This document shows, one piece after another, positions 1-13,912 of a DNA stretch of 64,000 bases. Every line of letters starts with the position of its first letter. Positions within the stretch are counted from its first letter, which is position 1. This DNA comes from Amaurobius ferox (Eukaryota; Arthropoda; Arachnida; Araneae; Amaurobiidae): assembly GCA_951213105.1 (NCBI GenBank), contig OX578146.1, positions 54,975,569 to 55,039,568 of the forward strand, read 5' to 3'. A program made the position numbers and the translations under genes. The notes under the pieces were generated by a model. The model worked only from the letters and a program-made list of their open reading frames with translations, ran no database searches and had not been told where the DNA came from.

Positions 1-286
1 AAATTAGATATAAGTTGAATCCATGGAAATAAACCTGCACCCTTCCCTCATTCCATCTCATCCACACCTCTACAGAGAAACGAGTGGATCCACCGTTTCG
101 GCGTTTTAAGTTTTCGAGCGGCCCCAGTGCCTGCGTGATTCACTGAAAAAAATTTAAAAGATATACCTCGGATGAAATATTTATAAGTAATTAACAATCG
201 ATGGCATGTTACTTTCTGTATATTGTAATATAAACATCTATGAGATTGAAAACACACGTAAAGTATATATTATTTAACAAGAATGA
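1..286. other. No recognised feature
   Basis: AT-rich sequence to the left of the first F3 copy. I see no open coding region, RNA gene or repeat match to the rest of the window here. Confidence 0.5.
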
Positions 287-2179
287 TCATTCATGCATAA
301 AGAATTGATTAAGAAACACTTTCCAACTGAAATGCACTTTTATTTAAACATATCTAAAATGCAATACATTCAGCGCTGATATTTTTTTAAATTATCACAG
401 AACTACATACATTAATTCTACTTGTAAGCTTAAAACTTCATCGAAAAAACTTAACTCAAGTGACGTCATCGAAATATATATTGGCTGGCTCTCCATGTAA
501 AAAGAAGTAAAGACATTTTTATTCCTGACTCCAAAGTTAAATAATTTTGCATGAAAAAAATTAAACAATTCTTATACATCTCATCTTAAAATCATTTGTT
601 ACTTTCCTTATAAGCATAATGTATAAGGAAAGTATTGTGACGGGGTCGAAAATTTGAATTCGAGTTTTCGACGGGAGAGCACGTTTCAGACATCTCTGAT
701 CACGAATCGCACAGTTTTGAAGTGATGTCTGTGTGTGCGTGTGTGTGTGTGTGTGCGTATGTGTGTGCGTATGTGTGTGTCAGTGAGTCTCTGGAGACGA
801 TAACTGACGAACGAATGAACCGATTCGAACGAAATTTAGTACAAAGATCACAATCCGTAAACACTGGAAGCCTATTGTTTTTATACGCAATCGAATGTTC
901 CGATCCCCCCTAAATTGTCGAGTGAAATTTTGAAAAAATTGCCAAAAAACCAAAACCTCTAATAAAGTTAAGCAAATAGACATTTCTTATGTAATTTTTC
1001 ATTAGAAAACGATTGACATAAATTTTAGAACGCTAATATAAACCGTTCTCGCATAATAAATCATCAAGAGTCATATAAAATAAAAAAAAATATTTCCTAT
1101 TGAGAAACATGTTCACTTTTCATATGTAATACCATGCGATACATTTGGTGACATCATTCTCGTGGATCTAGCTCGTTCCATTCATGAAAAAAGATACTTT
1201 GAGTAATACTTTTGTATGTGAACGCCAATAGTCATTTATCTACTGTAAGAATAACTTATTTCCCCGTCCATAACGTTGGGCGAGATTTTGGCGACGAATT
1301 TGGTGGAATGTCGCCAACTTGGCGACTTTTGTAAATGTTACTAAATTAACGAAAATCCCTCCAATTGGATAAAAATGACGCTAAATCAATGAAAATGACG
1401 ATTCATTGATGAAAATTCAATATCTTGGAAAGAATACAAATATCTACTATAAAAATAATCAATTTTTTTTACTGTAAAAGTAGTAAATTCATTGCATAAT
1501 ATAAGGAAAGTCATGTGGTGCCCACATCATATTTTTTGCATTCTGTATCCATTAAAATTAGGCTATGTTGTAGAAATAGTCAAGGTTTGATGATCATTAA
1601 AACTAAAAAATATTGTAATTGCGTTGGTACAGAATATAGATGCACAGAAAATACGCAAAAATATAGCGGTTTTAGGACGGATGCAATACTAAATGAATAT
1701 TTCAAAGAACTTTGAAAATCATGAATTTTACTCTGGGAAAAAGATGGATTCCATATTTTATTTGGAAGTGGGTCAAGTGATCTCTTCATATTATATAGGT
1801 GTAATTAATATTTAAATTTTTATTTAACAAACTGCCGAGCATATTTTGTTGAAATTTTTGTTATATATTTCATGGGATAATTTATATATTTTCTAAAATT
1901 TTCGAAGCAATTTGTGAATTTTAACCTTGCTTAAAAAATGTTTGAAAAATTAGGTCTCATAGGGCTCAATATATTTCATTTCTTCAACCTGGGTTCAATC
2001 CAAAACTAATTGGGTGATATTATTCATTTACATTTACATATGTCCCACAGATCGTCTCAACAACATACTAAAATTTCATTTTGATAAAGTAATTTTTCGG
2101 TAGTTATTGTGTGAACGAACAGACAGACAGGCAGAATGGACAAAGTTATAAACATTTTTCAACTATGTTGTGAAATGTT
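287..2179 (+). mobile_element. F3 non-autonomous element, copy a (interrupted)
   Basis: First of six copies of a non-coding family called F3 here. The 5' end begins TC and holds an imperfect hairpin (CATTCATG...AAAGAATTG), followed by AAACACTTTCCAAC. The 3' end is a CAGACAGACAG microsatellite followed within about 25 bases by a hairpin reading roughly AACATTTTTCAACT...TTGTGAAATGTT, so the ACACTTT motif at the 5' end is matched by its complement at the 3' end. The copy is split at 599-1531 by an F1 element, and flanking F3 sequence resumes in register with the other copies. There is no coding capacity. The architecture suggests a Helentron/HINE-like rolling-circle element; this is inference, and a MITE-like origin is the alternative. 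Confidence 0.65.
599..1531 (-). mobile_element. F1 non-autonomous element, copy a (nested in F3a)
   Basis: About 0.93 kb. Read on the minus strand, F1 copies start TCTGATGTGGGCAACACATG (here decayed), continue ACTTTCCTTATATAATG, and end in a (CA)n microsatellite, a CGAAAACTCGAATTCGAATTTTCG palindromic stretch and a terminal hairpin of the form ACTTTCCTTATAC...GTATAAGGAAAGT. In this copy the hairpin lies at the left (from 599) and the (GT)n tract at about 727-780. It interrupts F3 copy a, so it is younger than that copy. No protein is encoded. The short open stretches around the GT tract are microsatellite artefacts. Confidence 0.75.
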
Positions 2180-2217
2180 AAAAGTTCTTGGAAAATCGTT
2201 GAGTTATTGTATGAATC

Positions 2218-2565
2218 CTATTTTTCAGTTGAAGAGAAATTTTCGATTTTGCCGATGGTTTCAACATGGAAACTCTGTGATAATATTTATATCACTTACA
2301 ATGGGTTTGTGCGAATATTGGTAAAAATCGCTGTGAGTCTAGCTAAAACATGAAGTAAATAAAAAAATTCATTCGAAATTTAAAAAAAAAATTAACACCG
2401 CCAAGGTGGACGTATTTGAACAGGAAGTACTTGTGTTCCAAATTTCATGCTTGTACAACGCTTAGATTTCGCGCTGTAGACCATAGACACACGCACACAC
2501 GCGGACAGAAACACAGACAGACATAATTTATTAAGTAAGAATTCTTTCTACTTTACTTTCCTTGC
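2218..2565. repeat. F4 dispersed repeat, copy 1
   Basis: This segment resembles 24240-24545. Shared landmarks in order are a CGAT(T/C)TT..CAGATGG-type stretch, GTTCCAA(A/G)TTTCA, GTACAACGCT, and then a CACACACGCG/ACAGACAGACA simple tract followed by TTTATTAA. The simple tract near one end recalls the F1-F3 plan, but only two decayed copies are present, so the ends and class are unknown. Confidence 0.4.
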
Positions 2566-2912
2566 AAAGTTGAACTAACATATACGCCGTGCGATAATAC
2601 TACGATCGCTGTACTGGGAATTATTGTACTTTTCCCGTAAGATTTAACGCTATGAAAACAAAATTGAAACAATTCAGTTACTATCAAGAAACTATAAAAA
2701 AATATGTCAGTACTTGCTGCTAACTTGACTACAAAAGTATAAGTAAAACTGTAAGCTTACACTATGTTATAGAATCAACCTGATGAATTCCATTTAATTT
2801 TAAATACTAAAATTATTTTTGTAAAACAGACCATTTAGGATTCAATCAGTCGATTATTAAAATGAATATTCAAGATTCTATATTTATTTTTAAGTATACA
2901 ACATAATTTCTG

Positions 2913-4498
<1,586 letters not shown>

Positions 4499-4505
<7 letters not shown>

Positions 4506-4567
4506 ATATATATATATATATTAATTTATTTATATATATATATATATTAATTTATTTATTTATATAT

Positions 4568-4660
<93 letters not shown>
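4499..4660. repeat. (AT)n microsatellite, compound
   Basis: Three adjoining AT tracts separated by TTAATTTATTT-type spacers. It sits between the end of Tc1-like element A and the start of the mariner and has probably erased the terminal repeats of both. Confidence 0.95.
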
Positions 4661-4661
<1 letters not shown>

Positions 4662-4757
4662 CTCTGCACGTACGTGATAGAGCAATGACGTAGCATGGCG
4701 CATGCACTAACGGTACTCTTAATCCAGCTCCCGCTCTTATTTCAGCTCCCGCCGACT

Positions 4758-6062
4758 GTGAAGTGAGGTCAGTGATAAAATTTTTGAATGCACACAGCAT
4801 AGCGCCGATCGAAATTCATCGTTTCATCGTTAGCTGTTCCTGGTCTATGGGCCTAACGTCAGGAGCTAGCAGATAGTGCGTCGTTGTTGCAAACAATTTT
4901 CAGCAGGTAGACAAACAGCATGATGAGAAGCTCAGTGGGAGGCCACCCATCCTTACAGATGACCTTGTGGGGCTTGTGCGGGAACGCATTAGGGAGAAAC
5001 ATCGCTTCACAATTACAGAACTCAGCAGTCATTTCCTGCAGTTTCCCGCTGCTTGTTGCACGAAATTGTCACGGGGCACCTGTTGTTCAGGAAATTGTGC
5101 GCCAGGTGGGTTCCGAAGCAACTGACACCAGAACACAAAACAAAGCACATGGGGTCAGCATTGACATTTCGTCAGCGGTGCAATGATGACGGCGACGAGT
5201 TTCTGGCCAGGATCGATCATCACAGGTGACGAAACGTGGATTGCACACATTGCTCCTGAAACCAAGCAGCAGTCAATGCATTGGCATCACAGTGGATCTC
5301 CCTGTAGGGCGAAATTCAATCAGACGTTGTCGGCGCGGAAAGTGATGTGCACGGTGTTCTGGGACAGACGGGGCGTTCTCCACTGTCGAATTCCTTACCA
5401 GAGGTGAGACAGTGAATGCTGAACGTTACTGCGAAACACTACAGAAATTGCGTCGGGCCATTCAGAACAAGCGACGCGAGATGCTCAGTGCCAGTATTGT
5501 CTTCCTGTACGAAAACCCTACACCGCAAACTGCTCGACGGACAGCAGGTCTCCTGCAGGAGTTCAGTTTATTCACCCACCCTACAACCCCGACCTCGATC
5601 CCAGTTATTTCCCTCTTTTCCTACACCTCAAGAAATGTCTGTCCGGTCAGCGTTTTGAGAATGACAGAGGCGGATACGGTTGTCACACAGTGACTGCGAA
5701 ACACTGCAGAAATTGCGACGGGCCATTCAGAACAAGCGATGCGAGATGCTCAGTGCCAGTATTGTCTTCCTGTACGAAAACCCTACACCGCAAACTGCTC
5801 GACGGACAGCAGGTCTCCTGCAGGAGTTCAGTTTATTCACCCACCCTACAACCCCGACCTCGATCCCAGTGATTTATCCCTCTTTTCCTACACCTCAAGA
5901 AATGTCTGTCCGGTCAGCGTTTTGAGAATGACAGAGGCGGACACGGTTGTCACACAGTGGTTCAAATCCCAGGCGACAGACTTCTACGACACAGGTATTC
6001 AAAAGTTGGTCCCACGGTATGACAAATCTCTCAATTTCGGTGGCGAATATGTTGGAAAGTAG
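4758..6062 (+). pseudogene. mariner transposase remnant (DD34D)
   Basis: The N-terminal helix-turn-helix is recognisable as VIKFLNAHSIAPIEIHR, followed by HDEKLSGRPPILTDDLV and VRERIREKHRFTITELSSHF. The catalytic core shows ITGDETWIAH (first Asp present, near 5228), then TKQQSMHWHHSGSP and KVMCTVFWDRRGVL. The second catalytic motif, normally HDNARPH, reads YENPTPQ, so Asp is replaced by Glu. The third motif (SPDLAPSDF in the family) occurs twice because of an internal duplication: first as DLDPSYF (Asp lost), then as DLDPSDL. The end, FYDTGIQKLVPRYDKSLN, matches the normal mariner C-terminus. Frameshifts and the duplication make it non-functional. Confidence 0.88.
5428..5959 (+). repeat. Tandem duplication of about 265 bp inside the mariner
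   Basis: Unit 1 is 5428-5692 and unit 2 is 5693-5959. They differ by about five substitutions and one 2-base insertion, so they are roughly 98 percent identical and the duplication is much younger than the decay of the gene. Each unit ends in CACACAGTG. It duplicates the part of the transposase holding the second and third catalytic motifs. Confidence 0.92.
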
Positions 6063-6158
6063 CTGAACACTTGCTGTATCTGTTGCAATAAATATTTCCA
6101 TGAAATTGTGTTTTTTTTCTGTAAACGGCCCCAGGTAAACGTACTTTCTGGACGACAT

Positions 6159-6658
6159 AACGATAATATATATAATAATTATATAATAAGGCTAATTTAA
6201 AATATGAACAGTGGCATACCTTTGTTCAATAAAATTAAGGAGGTTAACAACGTAAAAGAGCATGTTTAATTAGATATCCAACAGCAGGAAATCAAAAACA
6301 TTTGTAAATTTAATTTGATCTAAATTTTTAACTATAAGGTAGTAATACATGGGAACAAATCAACATCCAAGAGCGATATATACACAAAATAAAAACGAGC
6401 ATCAAAAGATTCTCAAAAACTGGAGTCTCAAAATACTAAAACGCCAAAAGGAAAAATCTGTAAAGATAAGATGTATATCGAATATATAAAAATTTGGATT
6501 AAATAGAACCTCCGTAGATGTGGCTTTTCAAGGATCTTTACATCCACTGAGGTTCCAAATGTGTTTCGTCCAGCAATGCAACAACGTGGTTGAAACATCG
6601 CTAAAAGATCCATTTTTTTTACATATATCCAGACAGAAACAAAAACAAAAAAGAAAGA
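6159..6658. other. No recognised feature
   Basis: AT-rich spacer between the mariner and F3 copy b. I see no coding region or repeat here. Confidence 0.5.
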
Positions 6659-7942
6659 TGAATCATGCCTAAAGCATTGGAAACACTTTCCAACTTCAAT
6701 GCAATTTTATTTAAACATCTCTAAAATACGTAACATTCTTCGGTAATATTTTTAAAATTATCACAATACTACATTAATTTATTATATTTGAAAATATGGA
6801 ACTTCATTGAAAAATATGATCTTCATTAAAATGGCGACATTGAAATATAAATTCCCTGGTTTAAACATCTCTAAAATGCGATATATTCCTCGGTAATATT
6901 TTTAAAATTATCATAATACTACAATAGTTTATTATATTTGAAAACTTCATCGAAAGCAAATGAACTTTATTTAAATGACGTCATCGACATATAAATCGCC
7001 TGGCTCTCTGTATAAAAGCAACATTTCATTCATTAACTGTTTTCCATTTATTTCATTCATCACAATACTATAATAATTTATTTTATTTAAAATCTTAAAA
7101 CCATGGAGGTACAAGTAATTTAACTCTATGCTTAAAACTTCATCGAAACAACCGTCTGGTTCTCTTTGTAAAATCACTGAATGTTTCATTCATATCAGCT
7201 ATATTGCACACTCCATGAGAGGAATAATTTTACATTAAAGAAATGCAGCAATTCTTATACAACTCATTCTACATCTTTTTGTGTTTGCATCCTCCATAAG
7301 GGAAAATTAGGCTTCGTTGTAGAAATAATCAAAGTTTGATGATCATTTAAACTCAAATACTATATTGTAATTGCGTTGTGTCAGAATGTAGATGCACAGA
7401 ATTTAAGCAATATAAAGCGGTTGTAGGACGGATACAACACTAAATATGAATTGAAAAGAACTTTAAAAATCACGATTTTCCCTCAAGATGGATGCAATAT
7501 TTTATTTTGAAGTGGGTCACGTGATCTATTCATATAATGGTCACGTGATCTCTTCGTATAATGGTTACATAATCTCTTCATATAATGATCACGTGATCTC
7601 TTCATATAAAGGGTGCAATTATTATTCAATTTTTTATTTAACAAACCACTGAATATATTTTGTTGAAATTTGTTTTATATATTTTATGGGATAATTTGAA
7701 TACTTCTTAAAACTTTCGAAGCAATTTGTGAATGTTAAATTCGCTTAAAAAATGTTTCAAAAATTAGGTCTCATAGGGTTCAATGTGTTTCATTTTCTCA
7801 ACCAGGATTCAATCCAAAATTAATTGTGTGATTTTATTCATTTATATTCCCATAGGTACCGCAGGCCGTCTGAATAACATACCATAATTTCATTTTGTCA
7901 TTTTACAGTCATTTTTACGTATTTCATTTTGATAAAATCATT

Positions 7943-7944
<2 letters not shown>
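6659..7944 (+). mobile_element. F3 non-autonomous element, copy b (3' end lost)
   Basis: It starts with the family 5' end (AATCATGCCTAAAGCATTGG hairpin, then AAACACTTTCCAAC) and follows the other F3 copies through the CAAACCACTGAATATATTT and GGTCTCATAGGGTTCAATG landmarks. The 3' microsatellite and hairpin are absent: homology stops near 7944, where an (AT)n tract begins. It carries four copies of the 25-bp CACGTGATC-containing unit that occurs once or twice in other copies. Confidence 0.65.
7512..7618 (+). repeat. 25-bp unit repeated about four times (CACGTGATC)
   Basis: The unit reads approximately TCACGTGATCTCTTCATATAATGG and occurs about four times in F3 copy b. F3 copies c and f carry two units and copies a and d one. 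The palindromic CACGTG core is present in the intact units. Confidence 0.8.

Positions 7945-8025
<81 letters not shown>
7945..8025. repeat. (AT)n microsatellite
   Basis: About 80 bp of AT dinucleotide replacing the expected 3' end of F3 copy b. Confidence 0.95.
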
Positions 8026-9577
<1,552 letters not shown>

Positions 9578-10495
9578 TCTGATGTGGGCAACACATGACT
9601 TTCCTTATATAATGTAATGAATATGACAATTTTACAGTAAAATAAATAGGTGTTTCTTATAGTAGATACTAATATTCTTTCCAAGATATTGAATTTTCGA
9701 CAATTAGTTGTCATTTCATTCATTTAGCGTCATTTTTATCCATTTGGCGAGATTTTAATTAATTTGGCAACATTTCAAAAAATCGCCTAGTTGGCGACAT
9801 TCCGCTAAATCCGTCGCCAAAATCTCGCCAAGCATTATGGACGAAGAAATAAGTTATTCTTACAGCAGATAAATGACTATTGGCTTTCAAACACAAAAGT
9901 ATTACTCAAAGTATCTTTTTTCATGAATGGACCGAGCTAGATCCACGAGAATGATGTCATCCAATTTATCGCATGATATTACATATGAAAAGTAAACATG
10001 TTTCTCAAGAGGAAATTTTTTTTTTATTTTATGACTTTCTGATAATTTTTTTGAAAAATGTGCAATATCTCAAGAACGGTTCATGTTAGCGTTCTAAAAT
10101 TTATGTCAATCGTTTTCTAATGAAAAATTACATAAGAAATGTCTATTTGCGTAACTTTATTAGTGGTTTTAATTTTTTGACGATTTTTTTCAAAATTTTA
10201 TTCGAAAATTTAGGGGTGTTCTGAGCATTCGATTGCGTATAAAAACAATAGGCTTCCAGTGTTTACGGATTGTGATTTTTGTACCAAATTTGGTTCGAAT
10301 CGGTCCATTCGTTCGCCAGTTATCGTCTCCACAGTCTCACTTGACACACACACACACACACACACAGACATCATCTCAAAAATGCTCGATTCGTGATCAG
10401 GGTTGCTTGAAACGTTCTCTCCCGTCGAAAACTCGAATTCGAATTTTCGACCCCGTCACAATACTTTCCTTATACAGTATGTATATAAGGAAAGT
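9578..10495 (+). mobile_element. F1 non-autonomous element, copy b (complete)
   Basis: A full-length, nearly consensus copy. The 5' end TCTGATGTGGGCAACACATG is followed by ACTTTCCTTATATAATG. The GGCGA/TCGCC-rich module lies at about 9715-9840, the GAACGGTTCATGTTAGCG phrase near 10074, and the (CA)n tract at about 10342-10370. It ends in the hairpin ACTTTCCTTATAC...GTATATAAGGAAAGT at 10463-10495. Subterminal ACTTTCCTTATATAATG at the 5' end is the inverse complement of the outer arm of the 3' hairpin. Flanks are A on both sides, equivalent to a T-T target on the other strand. No coding capacity. Confidence 0.8.
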
Positions 10496-10870
10496 AAAAA
10501 TCATTTTGAAATTACGTGACACTTTTTTCTTCAGTATGAATCTCCCATGAATCTAATGCCAAGTAGTAATGGCTTTTGAGTAATCATGGATTTGAAAGTC
10601 AATAATGAATTTTGAATGATTTGAGAATGAATAATTTTTCAGGTTTTTATCACATACAGAGGAAAGCATTCATTGGGATTACTTTCAGTGGATAAAAATT
10701 TGGCGGAATATTTCACAGACTAATTAAATCGTTGCCCATACTGGTAATTCAAAACTTTATAAATTAGCATTTAGCTAATTATTACCTAATTAATATTTAA
10801 TTAATTAAGAACTAATTCAGTATTTAATTAATTAAGACTTCAATCAATATTTAATTGATTGAAATCTTAA
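10496..10870. other. Spacer rich in TTAATTAA
   Basis: AT-rich sequence with a run of ATTTAATTAATTAAG-type repeats at about 10765-10870. Such TTAA-rich DNA is the preferred target of piggyBac elements, and the piggyBac that follows sits exactly at one of these sites. Confidence 0.6.
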
Positions 10871-10916
10871 TTAACCCTCGCCATACTAAGATCAAAATAT
10901 TACGTAAATACCTAAG

Positions 10917-10937
10917 ATGGGGTCATTTTGACCCCAT
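10917..10937. repeat. Subterminal palindrome, left end of piggyBac
   Basis: ATGGGGTCA, spacer TTT, TGACCCCAT. Same arms as the palindrome at 13351-13371. Likely a transposase-binding site, by analogy with subterminal repeats in piggyBac elements. Confidence 0.8.
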
Positions 10938-11126
10938 ATGTATTTATTATGTTTAGGCTAGAAAACTGATGAAGGGATATAATACTGGCTATAAACATTT
11001 AGTACAAAGAGAAAAATGTAATTTCCACAATATTATGAATAATTAAGTAGCACGAAAACTGAAGTAAATACAAAGTTAAAAAATACATTTATAAGAATAA
11101 TGATAGTAATATATTACAACAAACTT

Positions 11127-12890
11127 TCAATCCTGCTGCTCATTTTTGTGGCAATCAATACACAAAATAACACTTGAAGTATGGCTTTTGCAAATAAACT
11201 TCCTGCAGCTGTTACACTTCTGCGAATACTTGGGTGTCATTTGTTGATCTAGAGCACATAGCACACCTACTTCGTTTCACTAAAAGTCTTTCTACCTCAG
11301 AGTCGATTTGATACTTTACTTTTCTTACTTTCCTTCCACTAAGTTTTATAGCCTGAATTGTGGACTCCTTGTAGCTAAATGGTTCATTTTCAATATGAGA
11401 AGCGCGGCGTTTCAACTGAGGTTCCACAAACTGTCCTCCAAGTTCTTCCAGAAATCATTTGCGAGCACTTTTCATGGACTTCAAGTCGATATCTTTTTGT
11501 GTATTCATTCTCCAAATGACAAAACATTAAAGGCGGCAATATCTATGAAGTTGAGAAATAAACTCAGTGGCCACCTCCTGGGACTTTTAAGGCAAGTATA
11601 TTCTCGGACAAGCTTATCTAGAATGTCAACGCCACTCTTTGTACTGTTGTAATCCAGGATTATGACTGGCTTGAATTGTTTACTTTCATCAGCAATGCTG
11701 TGGTCATGTTGCATGCTGGAGAGAAGAACAACATTTTTCTTTCGGGTACATATGAGACCAATGTCAGGTTCTTGGTGAAAAGAAAATGAGATGAATAAGT
11801 TGTTCTCTGTTTTACATTGACCAGACACTTAGGAAGATCTTTGCGATTTTTGCGCATGGTACCCATCAGAGCCACATTGCATGCTGAAAGGTCTTCAGCC
11901 AAAGTTATATCTCTGAAGAAGTTATCTGTAGTTGCATTGTTACCAGAATTATACCAGTAACTTGCAAGGCGTTTCACAACACGGGGTCCTTGATTGACCT
12001 CAGGTTGATCACCTGTTCGGCCTAAATAAACTTGCAGGTTACGACAGTAGAATGTTGTAGCATCACAAAGCATCCTGACTTTGATGCTGTATTTCCCGGT
12101 TTGTTAGGCATGTATACTTTGAAGGGGCATCTGCCTCGATATTTTACCAATTCCTCATCAATTGTACCGAAAGGTGACGCTTCGTACATATTTTTACAGT
12201 TTTCTGCAAATATGTCTGTCACAGCTCGTAGCGGAGCAAGTTTATTTCGTTCTTTTCGTTCAGCTCTAGAATTCATATCATCAAATCGAATGACGGAAAG
12301 AAGAGTAAGATATCGATCGCGGCTCATAGTAGCTGTATATATAGGACGAGTGGTGCCTATATCTGATCTCCATAAATCAAGAATTTGTTCACATGAATCT
12401 CGATATCGCCCCATCATGATCAACAATCCAAGGAAAGCACGAATTTCGACTGCATCGGTATCTTTCCATACATAACGTCCACCATCGGGATGTGTTTCAT
12501 TCCATTCTTCTACTTTATGTAGACCCCTTTGTTTAGTGAATGTGACAATTATATTATTTCATCATTGATGAAAAGGGAAATTGCATCAATATTGGCATTC
12601 TTAGCTAATGCAGTTGGACCCTAATCATGCCTAATAACATTATGAGTACGAGTCTTTGAAACACATTGAATGTATTTCCACAACCTTCCAGCGACATGTG
12701 GATTACGATCTTCATCCTCGCTTTCAGTGTTTCCATCGCTACATTCAGAATTAGATAAATGTTCTTCTATAATTTCAGGCTCTGCATCACTGTATGAAAC
12801 ATCAGACTCACCTATATTCATTGATTCGTCTGAACTTTCAGCAAAAAATATAGAATGCGCATCTTCGATAGTTAAACCGCGACGATTCAT
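11127..12890 (-). pseudogene. piggyBac-type transposase, frameshifted (PGBD4-like)
   Basis: The N-terminus (from 12890) is acidic, with Ser/Asp/Glu-rich stretches typical of the family. The core begins with GRYRDSCEQILDLW, MSRDRYLTLLSVIRFDD and NKLAPLRAVTDIF. All three catalytic Asp positions can be seen: TIDEELVKYRGRCPF (first), NATTDNFFRDI (second) and TKSGVDILDKLV (third). After about 11427 a basic segment leads to a C-terminal cysteine-rich zinc-binding tail, CNSCRKFIC...CIDCH, with a stop at 11127-11129. At least three frame changes are needed to read it through (near 12100, near 11750 and before 11220), so it is inactive as it stands. Its length of about 580 codons matches the family. 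Distant decay is mild compared with the Tc1 copies. Confidence 0.9.
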
Positions 12891-13350
12891 TTCGTTGAAC
12901 AGTGAAATTTACACACAACTAAACAGAATAGCAGGCAATGACCAAATGCGGGATTTGGCGCACCTACACTTGCTTGTGTGGAAACCCCAGGCCGTCCGAC
13001 TCGTCCAGAGGACTTGAGTAACAAAGTGGACGACCGGTCACTTGCTTGTGTCGAAATCCCCTACCCACAGCGTCATCTATTAGCCATCTAGTGAAATACA
13101 TTTGGCTGAAAGCCAATAATGTTCTTTCTGTCCCATCTTTCTGATAATTGATACAAAAATTTAATTTTCCCTTATTGTCTAAGATGGGCTCAATGTGACC
13201 ACATTCGCAATTTCTACAAATAAAATAAAATAGAAATGCCCGAAGTTTACCATGTTTACTAAATTATAAAAGATACCTTCATTGGAGAATTCTTAGAAAA
13301 TAATTTTAGTATACAATTTTTAAATGCAAAAAAAGCTGCAAAATATCCGG

Positions 13351-13371
13351 ATGGGGTCAAATTGACCCCAT
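13351..13371. repeat. Subterminal palindrome, right end of piggyBac
   Basis: ATGGGGTCA, spacer AAT, TGACCCCAT, 16 bases inside the element end. Confidence 0.8.
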
Positions 13372-13811
13372 CTCAGTATGGCGAGGGTTAAGACCTAAAT
13401 CAATATTATACGCCTGTATTGCCTGTCTATGGGCTCATATTAGTTTATTTTTAATATTTCAGGACTGTAAAGTTTGCCTTCTGTTTGCAATGAGATGCCA
13501 AAAAATCGCAAGATTATTTTCTGATTAAAGAGAGAAAATTTCAGATATAATGCCTATTTATGAAATTTTATATATTATAATTATGTACTTTATAATTTTT
13601 TACTGTATTTGAAAAAATAATTCTTAAAGAGTTCCTTTGAAATGGACTCCTGGATAGGGTCATTTTTATTTGACCGAGAGAGATAATCATAACAGATTTC
13701 ATTTAAGTGTCTTAATTTGTTTGGTATATACCTTACTTATAGAAATATAGGCTTTAAATATGGATAATACGCACGCAGTGATAATGAAAACATGTGATTA
13801 GATTGAAATAC

Positions 13812-13912
13812 GAGGATTCCGATTCGTCGATTAATATCTGAGATTTCGGATTTGTTGATCTAAATCCGAGATTTCGGATTTGTCGGTTAAAAAACGAGAT
13901 TTTGGAATCTTG
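13812..13912. repeat. Short tandem repeat, unit about 36 bp, three copies
   Basis: The unit resembles TGAGATTTCGGATTTGTTGA plus TCTAAATCC. The copies are diverged, with the third ending in AACGAGATTTTGG. Confidence 0.65.

Larger units (their letters stand above)
4661..6158 (+). mobile_element. mariner transposon, degenerate
   Basis: The coding remnant fills 4758-6062. The right end probably lies near 6158 (CCAGGTAAACGTACTTTCTGG then ACGACATA). A matching inverted copy is not visible on the left, where the (AT)n tract begins. GC content is clearly higher than in the surroundings, as expected of a recently arrived element. Confidence 0.75.
10875..13387 (-). mobile_element. piggyBac-superfamily transposon, both ends intact
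   Basis: The element is bounded by TTAA at 10871-10874 and 13388-13391, the diagnostic piggyBac target duplication. Terminal inverted repeats are CCCTCGCCATACT at both ends, followed on the right by GAGATGGGGTCA and on the left, after an extra roughly 26-base stretch, by AAGATGGGGTCA. Each end carries a 21-base palindrome built of ATGGGGTCA and TGACCCCAT with a 3-base spacer (10917-10937 and 13351-13371). The transposase lies on the minus strand and is broken by frameshifts, but the ends look able to be mobilised. Confidence 0.92.

Noticed and set aside
599..635. F1/F2 end hairpins as transcription terminators
   Set aside because: Their arms pair with the subterminal motif at the other end of the same element and mark its 3' end; there is no adjoining gene to terminate.
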